Origin: Anoplopoma fimbria
Taxonomy: Eukaryota > Chordata > Actinopteri > Perciformes > Anoplopomatidae
Direction of reading: 5' to 3'
NCBI RefSeq assembly: GCF_027596085.1
Contig: NC_072470.1
Coordinates: 3,585,688 to 3,649,687 of the forward strand
DNA: 64,000 nt
Shown: one piece after another, positions 11,906-28,178 of the stretch
Position numbering within the stretch: the first letter of the stretch is position 1
How the letters are laid out: the number at the start of each line of letters is the position of its first letter
The notes under the pieces: generated by a model
The model's database searches: none
What the model saw: the letters and a program-made list of their open reading frames with translations, nothing else
What the model was told of the DNA's origin: nothing
Position numbers and translations under genes: made by a program

Positions 11906-12680
11906 AAATAACATAAACGGCCAGGACTTCAGTTTTAAAGAACCTCTAATGCCTTTAATGGTGACACGCTGAACAGCAACAGAGAAATCCTTTTATTCCG
12001 TTAACACTTTATATTTTTATATAGTTTTCAAGCTCGTCTGCCACAGAATGAGATGAAGTTTTTAAACAAATGTGTTTCAGTTAAATATAATGACATTTAA
12101 TGAACTTTGAGTTCACATTGGAGTCAGACTGAGCAGCAGCTTCTGATGGACCTGATGAGTGACGTCATTTTAATTCAGATGATGCAAACTGGCCTGATTG
12201 GATGAATGTCAAACAGCGTCCTCACTGAGGAAGTAGTGAAGGAACCGATCAGGACAAAGTACATCTGGGGGGAATTTAGTGGAAATACCTGCTCTAGAAC
12301 TAAATGGTTTATAAGAATTTAGTTATTTTATCTTATGTACATTTCTTTGATCATATTCTGCACATTTCATACGTTAAAAGGGCTCATTATTTTGTCATAA
12401 TTTTGAAAAAGGAAGGTCAATTTAAGGATGTTAGTATTCTACTACTGTGTGGAAATGTTAACTATTTTAAGAGAAACTTCATTTTACGTTTGGAATAAGG
12501 TAATATCTTATAAGAGTGATAAAATAGTGTTCTCAGACGGTGTATTTTGGCACGTGAAAGAACAAAAACAGCGTCTGCTTTATTTTTACTTTTATCTCAC
12601 ACCCACCCAGGGAGGCCAGGGGACCCACGGGTGCTACCTCAGGTCCGGCGCTCCGACCTGTCTGTCAGTGTTACTCACAG
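11906..12680. other. AT-rich unique sequence, no recognised gene
   Basis: Short frames of 64-86 codons on the plus strand around 12304-12688 have an AT-driven composition and no recognised domain. Confidence 0.5.
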
Positions 12681-12915
12681 CGGTTTGAATTCGCCGTGAC
12701 AGGTGCCAATCTGTTGCCGGGGCGATAACGGTGTCACCCTGGCCGGCGCTCGGAGGCGACCTTAGCAGCCGCCTTGAACAGATGCAAACATTTGAAGAAG
12801 TCGGATAGTTTAGGAATAACAATGGTGTTATTGCATCTCGCTGAATCCTGAAATGTGTCTCCTACATTCTTTGTGTTTGATTTATGGGTTCTGAGATGAA
12901 GCGATAGCCTGTTTG
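12681..12915. promoter_or_regulatory. Candidate element with SOX-like and PBX-HOX words
   Basis: A GC-rich block is followed by a SOX-like AACAATGG at 12818-12825, inside an inverted repeat (AATAAC 12815-12820, GTTATT 12827-12832). A perfect posterior-type PBX-HOX word TGATTTATGG lies at 12878-12887. This word density is typical of developmental enhancers. Binding is inferred only. Confidence 0.33.
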
Positions 12916-13869
<954 letters not shown>

Positions 13870-14439
13870 CTGAAGTCTTCCAGTTGTTTTCCTGCCCTCC
13901 CTCTCAGCAGATTTCCCTTCACAAGCCTCTCTGCTCCTCCCACACACTGGAGATCAATTTGTCTTGCCGGCAGGAATCCATATTTTTCTCATTGCAGGTA
14001 CTGCTTCTTTCCAGGACCCCCCCGCCCTATCCGCATCCCGCCCCCAGTCCAACAACCCCACCATCACCTCTCTGCAGCCGTCCATCCACCTTCCAGCCCT
14101 CCGATGAATCCGCTCTCAGCCCCAGACAGACTCTAACAAACATAAATGCACGTTGACTCCCTTGCAAAGACGGACACCACCACACATGCTCGGCCACACA
14201 TGCCCTCGCACACGCAAACACACGACTGTCCTCCTGTTCTTTTTTTCAGTTTACAAAAACTTGCCGGTCCCTGCGGCTCTTTTCCAAAGGTGTTCCATCA
14301 CTCTGCGGTAAAACCTGAAGGGGAGGAAACTAATGCACTCAAAAGTGGGTAGAAGAAGAAGAGGAAAAAAACAGGAGCTTGATATCAACAGGGGAGTGGA
14401 TGAGGGAGGGAGGCATTTTACACCACGTTTTTCTCTCAC

Positions 14440-14610
14440 CGTTGTCTACCTTGGTCTGAGGAAAGACCGGCGGGCTCCCTCGTGGCGGCCGCCGCGATCA
14501 ATACTACACAAGAGTTGAATTAGACCTCAAGTGGAGCGCATGTCTACCTTGGCGGAGGCAGGGGCCGACCTGAAATCCCTTGAACATTTACTTTCTTTCC
14601 ACCGAGTTAA
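14440..14610. promoter_or_regulatory. Candidate conserved element with NKX2-type site
   Basis: The block has a NotI-type GCGGCCGC at 14485-14492, then GATCAATACTACACAAG and an NKX2-class TCAAGTGG at 14527-14534. The word GTCTACCTTGG occurs twice, about 100 bp apart (near 14444 and 14541). It is complex and CpG-containing in otherwise simple surroundings. Confidence 0.33.
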
Positions 14611-14692
14611 CCAATAACTGGATGAAATGAGAGGGAAAAGAGCAGCTGTCTTTCCTGTTTCTTATCTCTGCAGTTTTTTTATTTATTTATTT

Positions 14693-14703
14693 CCCCCCCC
14701 CCC
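14693..14703. repeat. Poly-C run
   Basis: About eleven consecutive C after a (TTTA)n-like segment. It is flanked downstream by pyrimidine-rich sequence to about 14735. Confidence 0.85.
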
Positions 14704-14888
14704 ATCCTCTCCCTCTCTGTCTCTTTCTCTTCTTCTCGTACGGTCGCTCTCGGCGCTCAAACTCTCAGTATCTGTTTTGCTTTAAAAGAGTCACTTGAGC
14801 AGAAATGAAATGCACAATTAGCAGATATCCAGAAGAAATGGGACACACACGCACATGTGCAAGGAATGCATGCATGTGTAAGCATTGT

Positions 14889-14931
14889 AACACACACACA
14901 CACACACACACAGACACACAGACACACACAT
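14889..14931. repeat. Imperfect (CA)n microsatellite
   Basis: A CA run interrupted by two CAGA units. It is shorter than the other arrays and probably older. Confidence 0.9.
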
Positions 14932-15115
14932 TTTATCACATATCCTTAATTTAATCATGTACTCTCATTGACATTGAGTCATGCTTCAGCAGCACCCAGG
15001 GACAAATGTTTTTCAAAGCAAGAGGATTGTGAGACATCATCGCTTTAATGTAGACATGTTTCAAGTTGTTACTTTTCTTTTTCATATCCATGTTTGTTAT
15101 TGGTGCACTTTAGAG

Positions 15116-15125
15116 CTGTCAATCA
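15116..15125 (-). promoter_or_regulatory. PBX-MEIS/PREP composite site word
   Basis: CTGTCAATCA is the exact reverse complement of the PBX-PREP/MEIS decamer TGATTGACAG. A second exact copy lies at 49479-49488 on the plus strand. Binding is inferred from the motif alone. Confidence 0.3.
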
Positions 15126-15369
15126 AACAGTGTGGAGGGCCGTGTGTTGTAGCCTGGTGGACATTCAAGGGTTTAGGAAGTTTTTGAATCTCTTCTTAGC
15201 TTTAGACTGCATTCTTCCAGCGTTACAGCAGAACAGCCTTTAGAATGAATGCACATATTGTGCTGTTTTCTGCTGCAAGAGGACTCAGTTTTCACCACAG
15301 TTTACAGTGCATGTGGTTCTTTATGATTCACATAATACAAATCTCAGACCGTCTGATCAAAAACCATGC

Positions 15370-15620
15370 AGTCCCTCGAACAAATATTTAAAAAAGAGAA
15401 TAAAGGGAAATGCTGTGTTGCAAGTTGCATTTTTATGTTGACATAGTCCTGCAATATTGTCCGAAATAAATATTTAAAAAAATCATATTTATTTCAATAA
15501 ATAGATAAAAAATAGATTACTAAAAAGTAAAGTGGTTTATTTTAAACTTTTTAAACCTATTTAATATATAATTCAATGTATAATTTAACAGTGTAATACA
15601 TGAGGACTGAAACTGACTTT
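15370..15620. other. AT-rich island
   Basis: Very low GC, with repeated AATAAATATTTAAAAAA-type words and runs of A. It lies just upstream of the CA-array cluster. It could act as a matrix-attachment or duplex-unwinding stretch, but nothing specific proves this. No gene is seen. Confidence 0.5.
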
Positions 15621-15771
15621 TTATAAAAACTTTTTTCTGTTGGCAGGACATGAGTTTCATCATCTTCATCATCATCATCTCTCCGTCGTCCCATCATGCA
15701 CCTGTCCTTCTACTGGTGAATCAGGTAGGTGCCTTTTTTCTACCAGATGCCTCTTAGTGAATTTGGGTCAG

Positions 15772-15773
<2 letters not shown>

Positions 15774-15851
<78 letters not shown>

Positions 15852-15870
15852 CACAAACACACGTACACAC
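15774..15870. repeat. (CA)n microsatellite, 77 bp perfect plus imperfect tail
   Basis: A perfect tract at 15774-15850, followed by degenerate CA words to about 15870. It is the first of three CA arrays within 1.1 kb, all in the same orientation. Confidence 0.96.
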
Positions 15871-15984
15871 AGTCCTCTCTCTTGGATCAATAGGAGGCAC
15901 TCAGTGCAGCTGACGCCCTCTCACACCTGATACTTCACCCAAACACCCTAAACCCCACCCCCCCCAACAACACACACACTCCAA

Positions 15985-16200
15985 CCTGGCGAGGGACCAA
16001 TTACACCAACCGGAGGGAATTACCCAGAGTCCCCCTCTTGTCTGGAGTGATATCTCCAAGGATTACAGGTACTTAGCTCCCATTATGTCTGCTCTATTAC
16101 CTGCCCGCCGCCTCTTAACACACACCGACCTCCTTTGTGTTCGCCTGTTTGCACAACAATCCCTCCCATCGGCCTGCTACCTTTTCACTTCTCAATGGCC
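15985..16200. promoter_or_regulatory. Candidate conserved element inside the CA cluster
   Basis: Complex unique sequence (CCAATTACACCAACC, GGAATTACCC, AAGGATTACAGG) lies between CA arrays. It contains repeated ATTAC homeodomain-type cores. Survival of complex sequence between expanding repeats hints at constraint but does not show it. Confidence 0.28.
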
Positions 16201-16465
16201 GCTTTGTGGGATGGAGGAAGGTAGGTGTGTGTGTGGAGGACGAGGAGGAGGCGGCGGAGAGGCACACACACTTCCTACACACTTCTCTCTCTCCAGGTAC
16301 ATGCTGTCTTACTTTTCACGCTCTCAGTTTTTTGTGAACACGCAAATGTGCTCTTTTAGTCTCTCACACACTTTCCTTCTCCTTCTGCACCACACACACA
16401 CACCTACACCTACACACAAACACACTCACCTGCCCACTCTTGTCACACAATCTCTCCGTATAGTC

Positions 16466-16466
<1 letters not shown>

Positions 16467-16544
<78 letters not shown>
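16467..16544. repeat. (CA)n microsatellite, 78 bp
   Basis: A perfect tract. The sequence on both sides (16370-16440 and 16575-16760) is full of short CACA words, as in a decaying larger CA-rich domain. Confidence 0.96.
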
Positions 16545-16546
<2 letters not shown>

Positions 16547-16793
16547 TTCAATTAAAGAAGCCCTTTTGGTAAGCAAACATGCACACACACTTACAAGCAT
16601 GCAAAGAGTTCTCCTTTGCACACACACACACACACTCATTTGTGCAAACACATTCAACGCATTAACACACCTGTATGCACACTCACTGCTCAAACACCCA
16701 CTTCCTCCTCACACACGCTCACTTATACAAATGATCTCCTTGTTGCCAGACACACACGTGCGCTCCTTTATCTCTATCAGATACACACTTTCT

Positions 16794-16796
<3 letters not shown>

Positions 16797-16886
<90 letters not shown>
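16797..16886. repeat. (CA)n microsatellite, 90 bp
   Basis: A perfect tract closing the 15.8-16.9 kb CA cluster. A (TCC)n-like pyrimidine segment follows at about 16998-17045. Confidence 0.96.
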
Positions 16887-16889
<3 letters not shown>

Positions 16890-18329
16890 CAGACAAGAGG
16901 TAAGTTGATCTCTCTGACAGACAGACGACTGGCAGCTTGGAGAGCCGAGGGCGCTGAGAAGGTAATTACCCGTGACAGACGTACCTGTGTAGGTTTCACC
17001 TCCTCCTCCTCCTCCTCCCCCTCTTCCTCCCCCCTCCTCCCCCTCGCCTCACTCCAACCTGCACTTATCACAGTTACCATCTCACCGCAGCCACTGAAGA
17101 GATTTAATTGGAAGATTAAGGTGTTTTAGGCATCGATTTCATGTCGACTCTGTTTATTTTCCCCCTCTCTCGTGGTGGCAGAGACACTTTCCCACCACTG
17201 GAGGCGCTGTGCTGAGGTATGTGTGGAGTAATGCTATGCTGTGAATAGGAAACTATGTCGAGGGTGAAGGCATGGCATTCAATTAAATGCAGAGGAATCT
17301 TGGCATATTTCTTAAAAAAAGCATAGTGTTGGTATTCCTTTCCATCTTTGGTTGTCGTGGTTCGCTTTCAAGTCCGGCCCTAATAGAAGTATTTGAATTA
17401 AATATAATGGCCTCTGAACTGAAAACCTAAATGACTGTTTGGTCCAAATTCTTGCAGTTTGGATACCAGTCATTTGTAACTGGTTTCCTGGAATAAGTTT
17501 TATAAGTATAGGTATTATACTTTTTATTTTAAAGGGGGGTTTAGATGAGATTAGGTGCATAAACATCAGGCTTTTGAATAGCTGGAGCATACTTTGACAG
17601 ATTTGTCAAACATTTGCTCTCTTTGTCATTTTTAATATTGAAAATGTTCAAACAACCAGTATAATAGAAGTTTAGTTTTGATACAGTGGAACTCATTTCT
17701 GCACAATCCAATGTTGTCATCGAAGATCTCATGAACTTGATTGGGCCAATGTTCTCTTGGCAGCATATTTGGACCTTTTATTAGACCCTGAATGTACCTC
17801 ATGTGCAGAGATTGCTTCATGATATTTTATCTTCAACGCAGAAGGAACCGTTTTAACAAACAGTTTAAACCGAAACAGTAAACAGAAAAAATGCAACTTT
17901 CCCTGGAAGTCACACTTTGATCAAACTGATATTTGCACATTGAAAAAGTGTGTGTGGAAAGCCTGAAAACATACACCTCCCGTTCCTACACATTTACATA
18001 CTGTTAATAATTCCCCGTCTCTTTAAGCCAGGTGTTAAGGGGTCCCTGAGGTCGCATTTCATCAGGAATCAACAACCTGTTATACACACCAACTACCTTC
18101 TCTTTCTTTGCCTTCGTCAACCGCAGCCATCTGGCACCAGGCCACGAAAATAGACTCAAAAGCGTTGGTAACAATTAGTAGTCACTGTACCCGGAGACCA
18201 CACAACAACCCACCTGATTTTCATACCCTGCATTTTGTTGCCCTCCTCCCCCGCCCTCATCAGGACGCTATCAATAGCCAGACACCTGTTTCCTGCCAAC
18301 GCAAGCTAGGCCCTCTATGGCTGCACCTG
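16887..18329. other. Unique sequence, no recognised gene
   Basis: Contains a pyrimidine-rich zone near 17000-17050, a palindromic ATTGGGCCAAT at 17740-17750, and a TCF/LEF-like palindrome CTTTGATCAAA at 17915-17925. Frames of 60-92 codons on both strands at 17312-17820 are AT-rich and unrecognised. Confidence 0.5.
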
Positions 18330-18480
18330 TATGTGCTTACACAAGAGCCTCGAGAGGAGTATTTATGTGGATGGGACTGCAGGGCTGATATCAGGCGCCG
18401 CTAATGCAATCACAGGAAGGACAGGGAACACTTGACGAGCGCGAAAGCAAGCCAACGGTGGGGTGAATTCACTCGAATCA
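18330..18480. promoter_or_regulatory. Candidate conserved non-coding element
   Basis: A complex block with GCTGATATCAGGCGCCGC and TAATGCAATCACAGG, and several CpG. It forms the tail of a 98-codon frame that lacks any coding signature. Confidence 0.25.
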
Positions 18481-20390
18481 AATCAGGATGTGGATTTTCA
18501 AAAGAAGCTCAAAACGGGAAATCTTTTGACCCTAAAATGACTATTCAGATGATTAAAATGATTGGTGTGCCTGGAGGCTAATCGTGGAGGAAAAGTAGTT
18601 AGAGCGTTAGTATTTGTCCAGATGCTGAGATTCCTGCTCCACCAATTGGGGGTTTTAAACCACCAACCTATTTTTGACAATAAATAACTCATTTAAAGGC
18701 ATTTTCTGCTCACATTTAAAAGATAAAGGCTACAAAACCTTGTTTGCAAACCAAAAAAAGCAAATATGACAGCTGTAATTCACTTTATTACCTTTATATT
18801 ATATATTTCTCTACTATTAAAGTGTTTAAATGTCAATAATAACAGGTTTCATGTCCTGCACAGATAATAAAACCCTCTGCAAACTTGTAAACTTGCAATT
18901 TTCAGCTGCTTGACTCGACTCAACAGCTAACCTCTCATTGTCTGATAGTCATTTGCTTTAAACAAAACTGAGAGCGACTCATTAAGACACAACAAGTGAT
19001 GACTGTCTGCCTCGACTAGAAACGCAGTCAGTTATTCAGCGGGTAAACCAGTCAGTCAGTCAGTCTCCCACGCAGCCAGCCATCCATTACCTCAAAGCCA
19101 AACAAAGAGCCAGACATGGAGGAACAAACTGCAGAGTCAAGCATGGAAGGGCAGGTGATTAATGCCAACACAGTGTTTCCCTGTTCGTGGCCAAAGTGTT
19201 ATTGATTTGATTTTGGAGGGGCGAGAAAAGGTTAGCGTTTGCAGGCCGTGGTTTGAGGTCGTTGGCGGCGTGTGATGGGAGGAGTAATGACCCCTCCCTC
19301 CACCGAAGCGCTCAACCAGGAAATGGAGACAATCCCCAGCCAGGCGCCGAGCGACGTTCTGTCCTTTACACCGCCGATATGTGTGAAGTGGACATTCACC
19401 GGCTATTGAGTGCCACATTCTCCTACACCTCACTGCCATTATAAGTTTGAAATGGCCAATATGGCAAGATGTGGTAGTCTGACGGTGTTAGGTGGAGGAT
19501 ATACGCTCATTTAGCGGAGGGTAGTGAGTATATACAGTAGCACCATGAACCCAAGAGGAGAATCTAATCAATCTTCATGGCACTTTAAGGTTTTCACACC
19601 TATAGTTCTTCAGCTCTGGTCCGAATCAGGAATCGATTTTCTACAATGTTGCATGTTGCTTTTAGTTTGTTTTGTGTTTATTTAGATGCATTTCCAAGTG
19701 GAGCAAAAAATGCAAGATGCACAAAGAAATCTTTGTTCTATTGGTCAGAAATTTCATGTCCTGGCAAGTAAACAAAGAGTTAAAGTAGAGCAGATTGTTC
19801 CAGAAATGGATTAAAGTGCAACTTTAGTATTCCATAATGGAGGGACAACTTTGCACGTTGATCTCAGACCCTGGTAATTGTTTAAAACATAATTTGCATT
19901 TCTGACTTTTGAATCAACGTCTTGATCTGGTTGATTTAGTACATTCAAGTTCACAACTGCCTAAACAAACTGCAAAACAGAACAAAATTAGAGTTAGACT
20001 AACACTACTTCAGAATAATCAGCATTTCGTAAAAAAAATTGGTGTATTTACTAAGTATGTATTCAAAGCTTGTGATCCCAAGATTGTTGAAAAGTGATTT
20101 CCTCATTACACATTCTGAGATCCTGCTCAGTTTGTGCATTATCAGGAGAGCACAAATATTTCTAAAGTACTTCAAGGTTAGGTCAGGTTTAATCACTCAG
20201 TCACTCACCTCTCTGTCTCATGTGGCTGAAAGCTGTGATCTCGCCACGCTGTAACCACGGAAATTAAATAACTGCAAAGCATGAAAAAAAATGAAAAAAC
20301 GTAAATAAATGAGATTCCATCCAAAGCAGGGTAAGACATGTTTCCTTGTACATCAGGTACATGACAAGATCACACTCCCAGAGTGGAGTT
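18481..20390. other. Unique sequence with one possible element, no recognised gene
   Basis: A CpG-containing complex stretch at 19200-19440 carries opposing frames of 63 and 100 codons and could be a regulatory element. The (CAGT)n-like GTCAGTCAGTCAGTC near 19050-19062 is a short microsatellite. The rest is AT-rich with no gene. Confidence 0.45.
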
Positions 20391-20640
20391 AATTTTCGTA
20401 CCCCCCCTCCATCCCCCCCCACCTCCATTCTCTGTCATTTTCAGGGAAAAAAGGTGCCGTAGCCATATGACAGTAATTAACAACTGACAAAAATATCCCC
20501 TCCCTTAACATGAGGTGGGAAATCACAAAAGCCCGAGTTATTTTCTCATTAATTTACCCGCCCAGCTCTCTTTTTACGCTGCGAGACGGCAATGTAAAAC
20601 CTGAGGTACGAGCTTAATAAGGCTCTGTACTGTGTTTGTG
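20391..20640. promoter_or_regulatory. Candidate conserved non-coding element
   Basis: Contains CATATGACAGTAATTAACAA near 20464-20483, CATTAATTTACCCGCCC and GAGCTTAATAAGGC. TAATTA/TTAAT cores with CpG-containing unique sequence resemble developmental enhancers. C-runs lie at its left edge. Confidence 0.33.
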
Positions 20641-21734
20641 TGGAGAAGTGCTGCGGTTGACGTACAGAGTGATGCTTCAGTTGACTCTAGATCACTTCTC
20701 ATAACTGTCAGGATATGTTTTGTCCTCTGACACATGTATTCAATGTGTGCCAATTGAGTTCAGTGTGTTTTTAACCATAAGCCCTTGGAAAGTCCACCTT
20801 TTATCAGTGTTTTCCTCCAAGAATCGAACTATATGTTTGTTTGCTCTGGCGTGTTTTTCAAGATTTTTTAGGCATGCAATATGCATTATTAGACCTTTCC
20901 TCTTTTGATGAAAGATGCACATTGTTTATAAAAAGGAAACTATTTAATGCTGGTTTTAAGGAGCACTTTGGTCATTTTTCATGGTGATGATGAACATATT
21001 TATTTAGCTTTCTGTATGCTCTTTATTGTTGTGATTGATTCTCCTTTTTGGTTCTGTATTGGTTAAGGTATTAGGTATGTTTACCATGCGTATGTTAGAC
21101 TAAAAGCTGAGCAAACGTGACATTTTCCAGGTGACTCCTACATTGTCAACATCTGTTAGTGTCCACAATCCTTCGCCAAGTACATCCGTATCTTGTCTGT
21201 GAGGTTTGTAATGTGAGGACTCTCAGGGACAGACAGATGGTTTGATATTCACAGAGAGCAGACTGACTCTCTCTCTCTCTTTATCCTCCCTCTGTCTATT
21301 TGGCCACCTCTACTCCTCTTAACTTTCCCTCTGCCTCAATCAATAATAGGATTTGACTGATATAGATTTTTGAAGTCCACTTATTTCAGATTGAGGTTGG
21401 CACCAGCCCCCTTTAGCACCTTAAAGCAGTGTTTGGCACCTGTGAATGTTGTTAAAGAACATCAGATGATCAGATCCATCATACAAATGGACAACTTTTA
21501 TTAAAAGGTCAGCATCAACCTGATAATATCAGACTGAATCCAATTACTCTCTGTTCTCTGTCTTTGTCTTTGCCATTGTGGCCAGACAAAGCTTCATCAC
21601 AGCCATTACTACACACACAAAGAGAGGAACTCACCTTTTCTTTAACAAGAGTTGAAAGGGGCCTAAGTGTGGATGGTTTTCAGCCTTAACTGAAGCTACA
21701 AACCCCCATATTTTCCCAAGAATACCCCACCGCC
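20641..21734. other. Unique sequence, no recognised gene
   Basis: Frames of about 60 codons and a short CT run near 21266-21282. No gene, RNA or element is recognised. Confidence 0.5.
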
Positions 21735-22015
21735 CAGTCTCACTACCCGTCTTTGCATCAGACCGAGGGGATAGGTGCCATTACGCCTGCATATTTAAAG
21801 CCACCTAAATGTGTGGAGCAGGTGGCGCACAATGCACTCTTGTTGTTATTTGGTTCGCGCAGTCAAGATGGCAGATTTCATAATGCTTTCAAATGGCACA
21901 TAACAGGGAGAAGCCTCGCAGGACTGCCAAGAACAATTTCGCCAGGAGCCAAAGTGGAGCAGCAGGCTGCAGCCCGTACCTTTCTCAACAAAGAGACAGA
22001 GGAAGGGGGATGTCT
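21735..22015. promoter_or_regulatory. Candidate conserved non-coding element
   Basis: A complex 280-bp block (GGTGCCATTACGCCTGCAT, TTTCATAATGCTTTCAAATG, GAACAATTTCGCCAGG). A 90-codon frame crosses it, but the text reads as non-coding: no splice context and no domain. SOX-like ACAAT and ATTA cores are present. Confidence 0.32.
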
Positions 22016-22292
22016 GAACGTCTGAATTCTAATAAACAGGAAAACTGTAAATTAATCCAATATATTCATTACAGCAATGCCAACGAGCAGTGAAACTTAG
22101 ACGATTTAATAAATACATAACAGGTAAAGTGTACACAAAGTAAATTAACAATAGCAAACAAATTAGTTCTTCTTAAACAAGATTTCATCTGCAAAACGTG
22201 GTAGTTCTCTAAAAAAGTGTCAATGAGAAACATAGTTTGGTGCATTTCCTGTTGTTCAAACACGTAAACCAATGATGATTTGAAAGGCAGTC

Positions 22293-22294
<2 letters not shown>
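22016..22294. other. AT-rich sequence before TA array
   Basis: A-rich unique sequence with no gene. Confidence 0.5.

Positions 22295-22347
<53 letters not shown>
22295..22347. repeat. (AT)n microsatellite, 53 bp
   Basis: A perfect alternating AT tract, self-complementary and so able to extrude as a cruciform. It lies about 575 bp upstream of a CA array and about 750 bp upstream of a second TA array. Confidence 0.96.
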
Positions 22348-22349
<2 letters not shown>

Positions 22350-22869
22350 AGTGGAGACATGGGATTATTCCTGTCCATAGGTTCAGCATGACATCCTCAT
22401 TAATAATTCACTCTATGAGAAATTTCCCCCAAAATACTATTTTTACTTATTGTTAAAGAGACATTTTTCTAGACCTTTTATTAAAAAAAATCCAAACTCA
22501 CATTGTTCAAAGTGCAATCAATCACCTCCTTCCTCTACCTCAAAATAAATAAATAATTTAAATAAATGATCTCAAACTGACTCTGGTCTCTTGGCGAAGC
22601 TTTGCCGCTCCGTGGAGGAACTCTGCAGGGACTCGTGTCTCATCCACCCGTTCAAATAAGCCCACAGATGTCGAGAGGACTCCCCCACCAACACCACCGC
22701 ACACACACACACACATTCGACCCACCTCCAACACTGTTTGTAATGAAATCTAACACTTGGAAGAGGAGAAGTGGACCGACCACCTGTGCATCCAATTGTT
22801 AGGCATTCACAGACACACAGGAGAGAAAAGAGAGAAGAGGAAGAGGGGGGAGAGAGGAAGCTGCACAAG

Positions 22870-22870
<1 letters not shown>

Positions 22871-22952
<82 letters not shown>
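22871..22952. repeat. (CA)n microsatellite, 82 bp
   Basis: A perfect CA tract directly after a polypurine segment at about 22819-22860 (GGAGAGAAAAGAGAGAAGAG). The pairing of polypurine and CA tracts also occurs near 7.9 kb, with CA first there. Confidence 0.96.
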
Positions 22953-22954
<2 letters not shown>

Positions 22955-23036
22955 ATACACACATGCAAAGACAGAAAAGAAGGGAATCAAACCATTTAAC
23001 TAAAGAAAAGAGTGTTTTAAAGTTTGTGCACACACA

Positions 23037-23040
<4 letters not shown>

Positions 23041-23082
<42 letters not shown>

Positions 23083-23089
23083 ATATATA
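23041..23089. repeat. (TA)n microsatellite with one phase slip
   Basis: Alternating TA broken once by an extra T at 23071-23072, so the two halves are out of phase. It lies within 90 bp of the CA array, giving a compound CA/TA locus. Confidence 0.95.
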
Positions 23090-24128
<1,039 letters not shown>

Positions 24129-24220
24129 AGAAAGGAAAAGCAACTACTCAGAAATGAGCCCTGACATTGCTTGTCACAGTCAGAGGCCTTGATCAGGATT
24201 TGCTCACAGGACCTCCTACT

Positions 24221-24223
<3 letters not shown>

Positions 24224-24283
<60 letters not shown>
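24224..24283. repeat. (CA)n microsatellite with one A insertion, 60 bp
   Basis: CA tract with one extra A near 24270. It is separated from the preceding array by about 100 bp of unique sequence. Confidence 0.95.
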
Positions 24284-24395
24284 AGATCTGGGAGGGAGGT
24301 GGGGGGGTAAAAAAGCTGAGGGCCATGTTGGAGGAAAAAGGGGAACCCGGCAACATCTGCAGTCTCCGTTGTTGATAGCGTTGCTGCCAGCTTGG

Positions 24396-24431
24396 AGTCA
24401 GATCACACACGATGCTGTGTGTGATCTGACT
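24396..24431. repeat. 15-bp perfect hairpin with 6-base loop
   Basis: AGTCAGATCACACAC at 24396-24410 is the exact reverse complement of 24417-24431, with loop GATGCT. It contains a short CACAC run near the CA array. The flanks give no longer stem, so a microRNA precursor is unlikely. Confidence 0.85.
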
Positions 24432-24769
24432 GCAGTCTGGGCTCTACCTCTTGGCCAACATCCCCCCTCCTCAGATCCATACTTCCAAACCTCCTAGCTA
24501 CCACCTGTTAGTTCATTTGCAGCGACGGAAAGGACACCGTGATACTCTGAAGTCAAACTCCTTCTCTTTGTCTGCATCGCTCTGCATCTCTTTCTTCCTC
24601 CGGTGTGGATCCCTCTCTCGGAGGTTCAGCACACCCACGACAGAGTTCTCCCGGACTTGGAAAGGTTCAGGGCGATGTAATTTCTTTTTTTCAAATCTTC
24701 CCCCTGAGTTGAAGCTTTGATGTGAGAAGACTGGAGTCACAAATCCTTGTCCATTTACCATCAGAGATC

Positions 24770-24890
24770 ATCCCCTAACTCGGGGCTTGGCACAACCCCA
24801 CATGGCTAACGATTTGAGATACTTTAATTAGGCCAAAATGTGTCTAAAGATGCAGTGGCGCCCCCAGACTTCCAGTACTTCCCGTGCTAA
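24770..24890. promoter_or_regulatory. Candidate conserved non-coding element
   Basis: Complex sequence with GGCTAACGATTTGAG, ACTTTAATTAGGCC and TGGCGCCCCCAG. A TAATTA core next to CpG-containing words suggests a short regulatory element. Confidence 0.28.

Positions 24891-28178
<3,288 letters not shown>

Noticed and set aside
17195..17215. CTCF-like CCACTGGAGGCGCTGTG
   Set aside because: It needs a mismatch and a missing base relative to the CTCF core, so it was not called. CCACCAGGGAGG near 44298 also fails at key positions.
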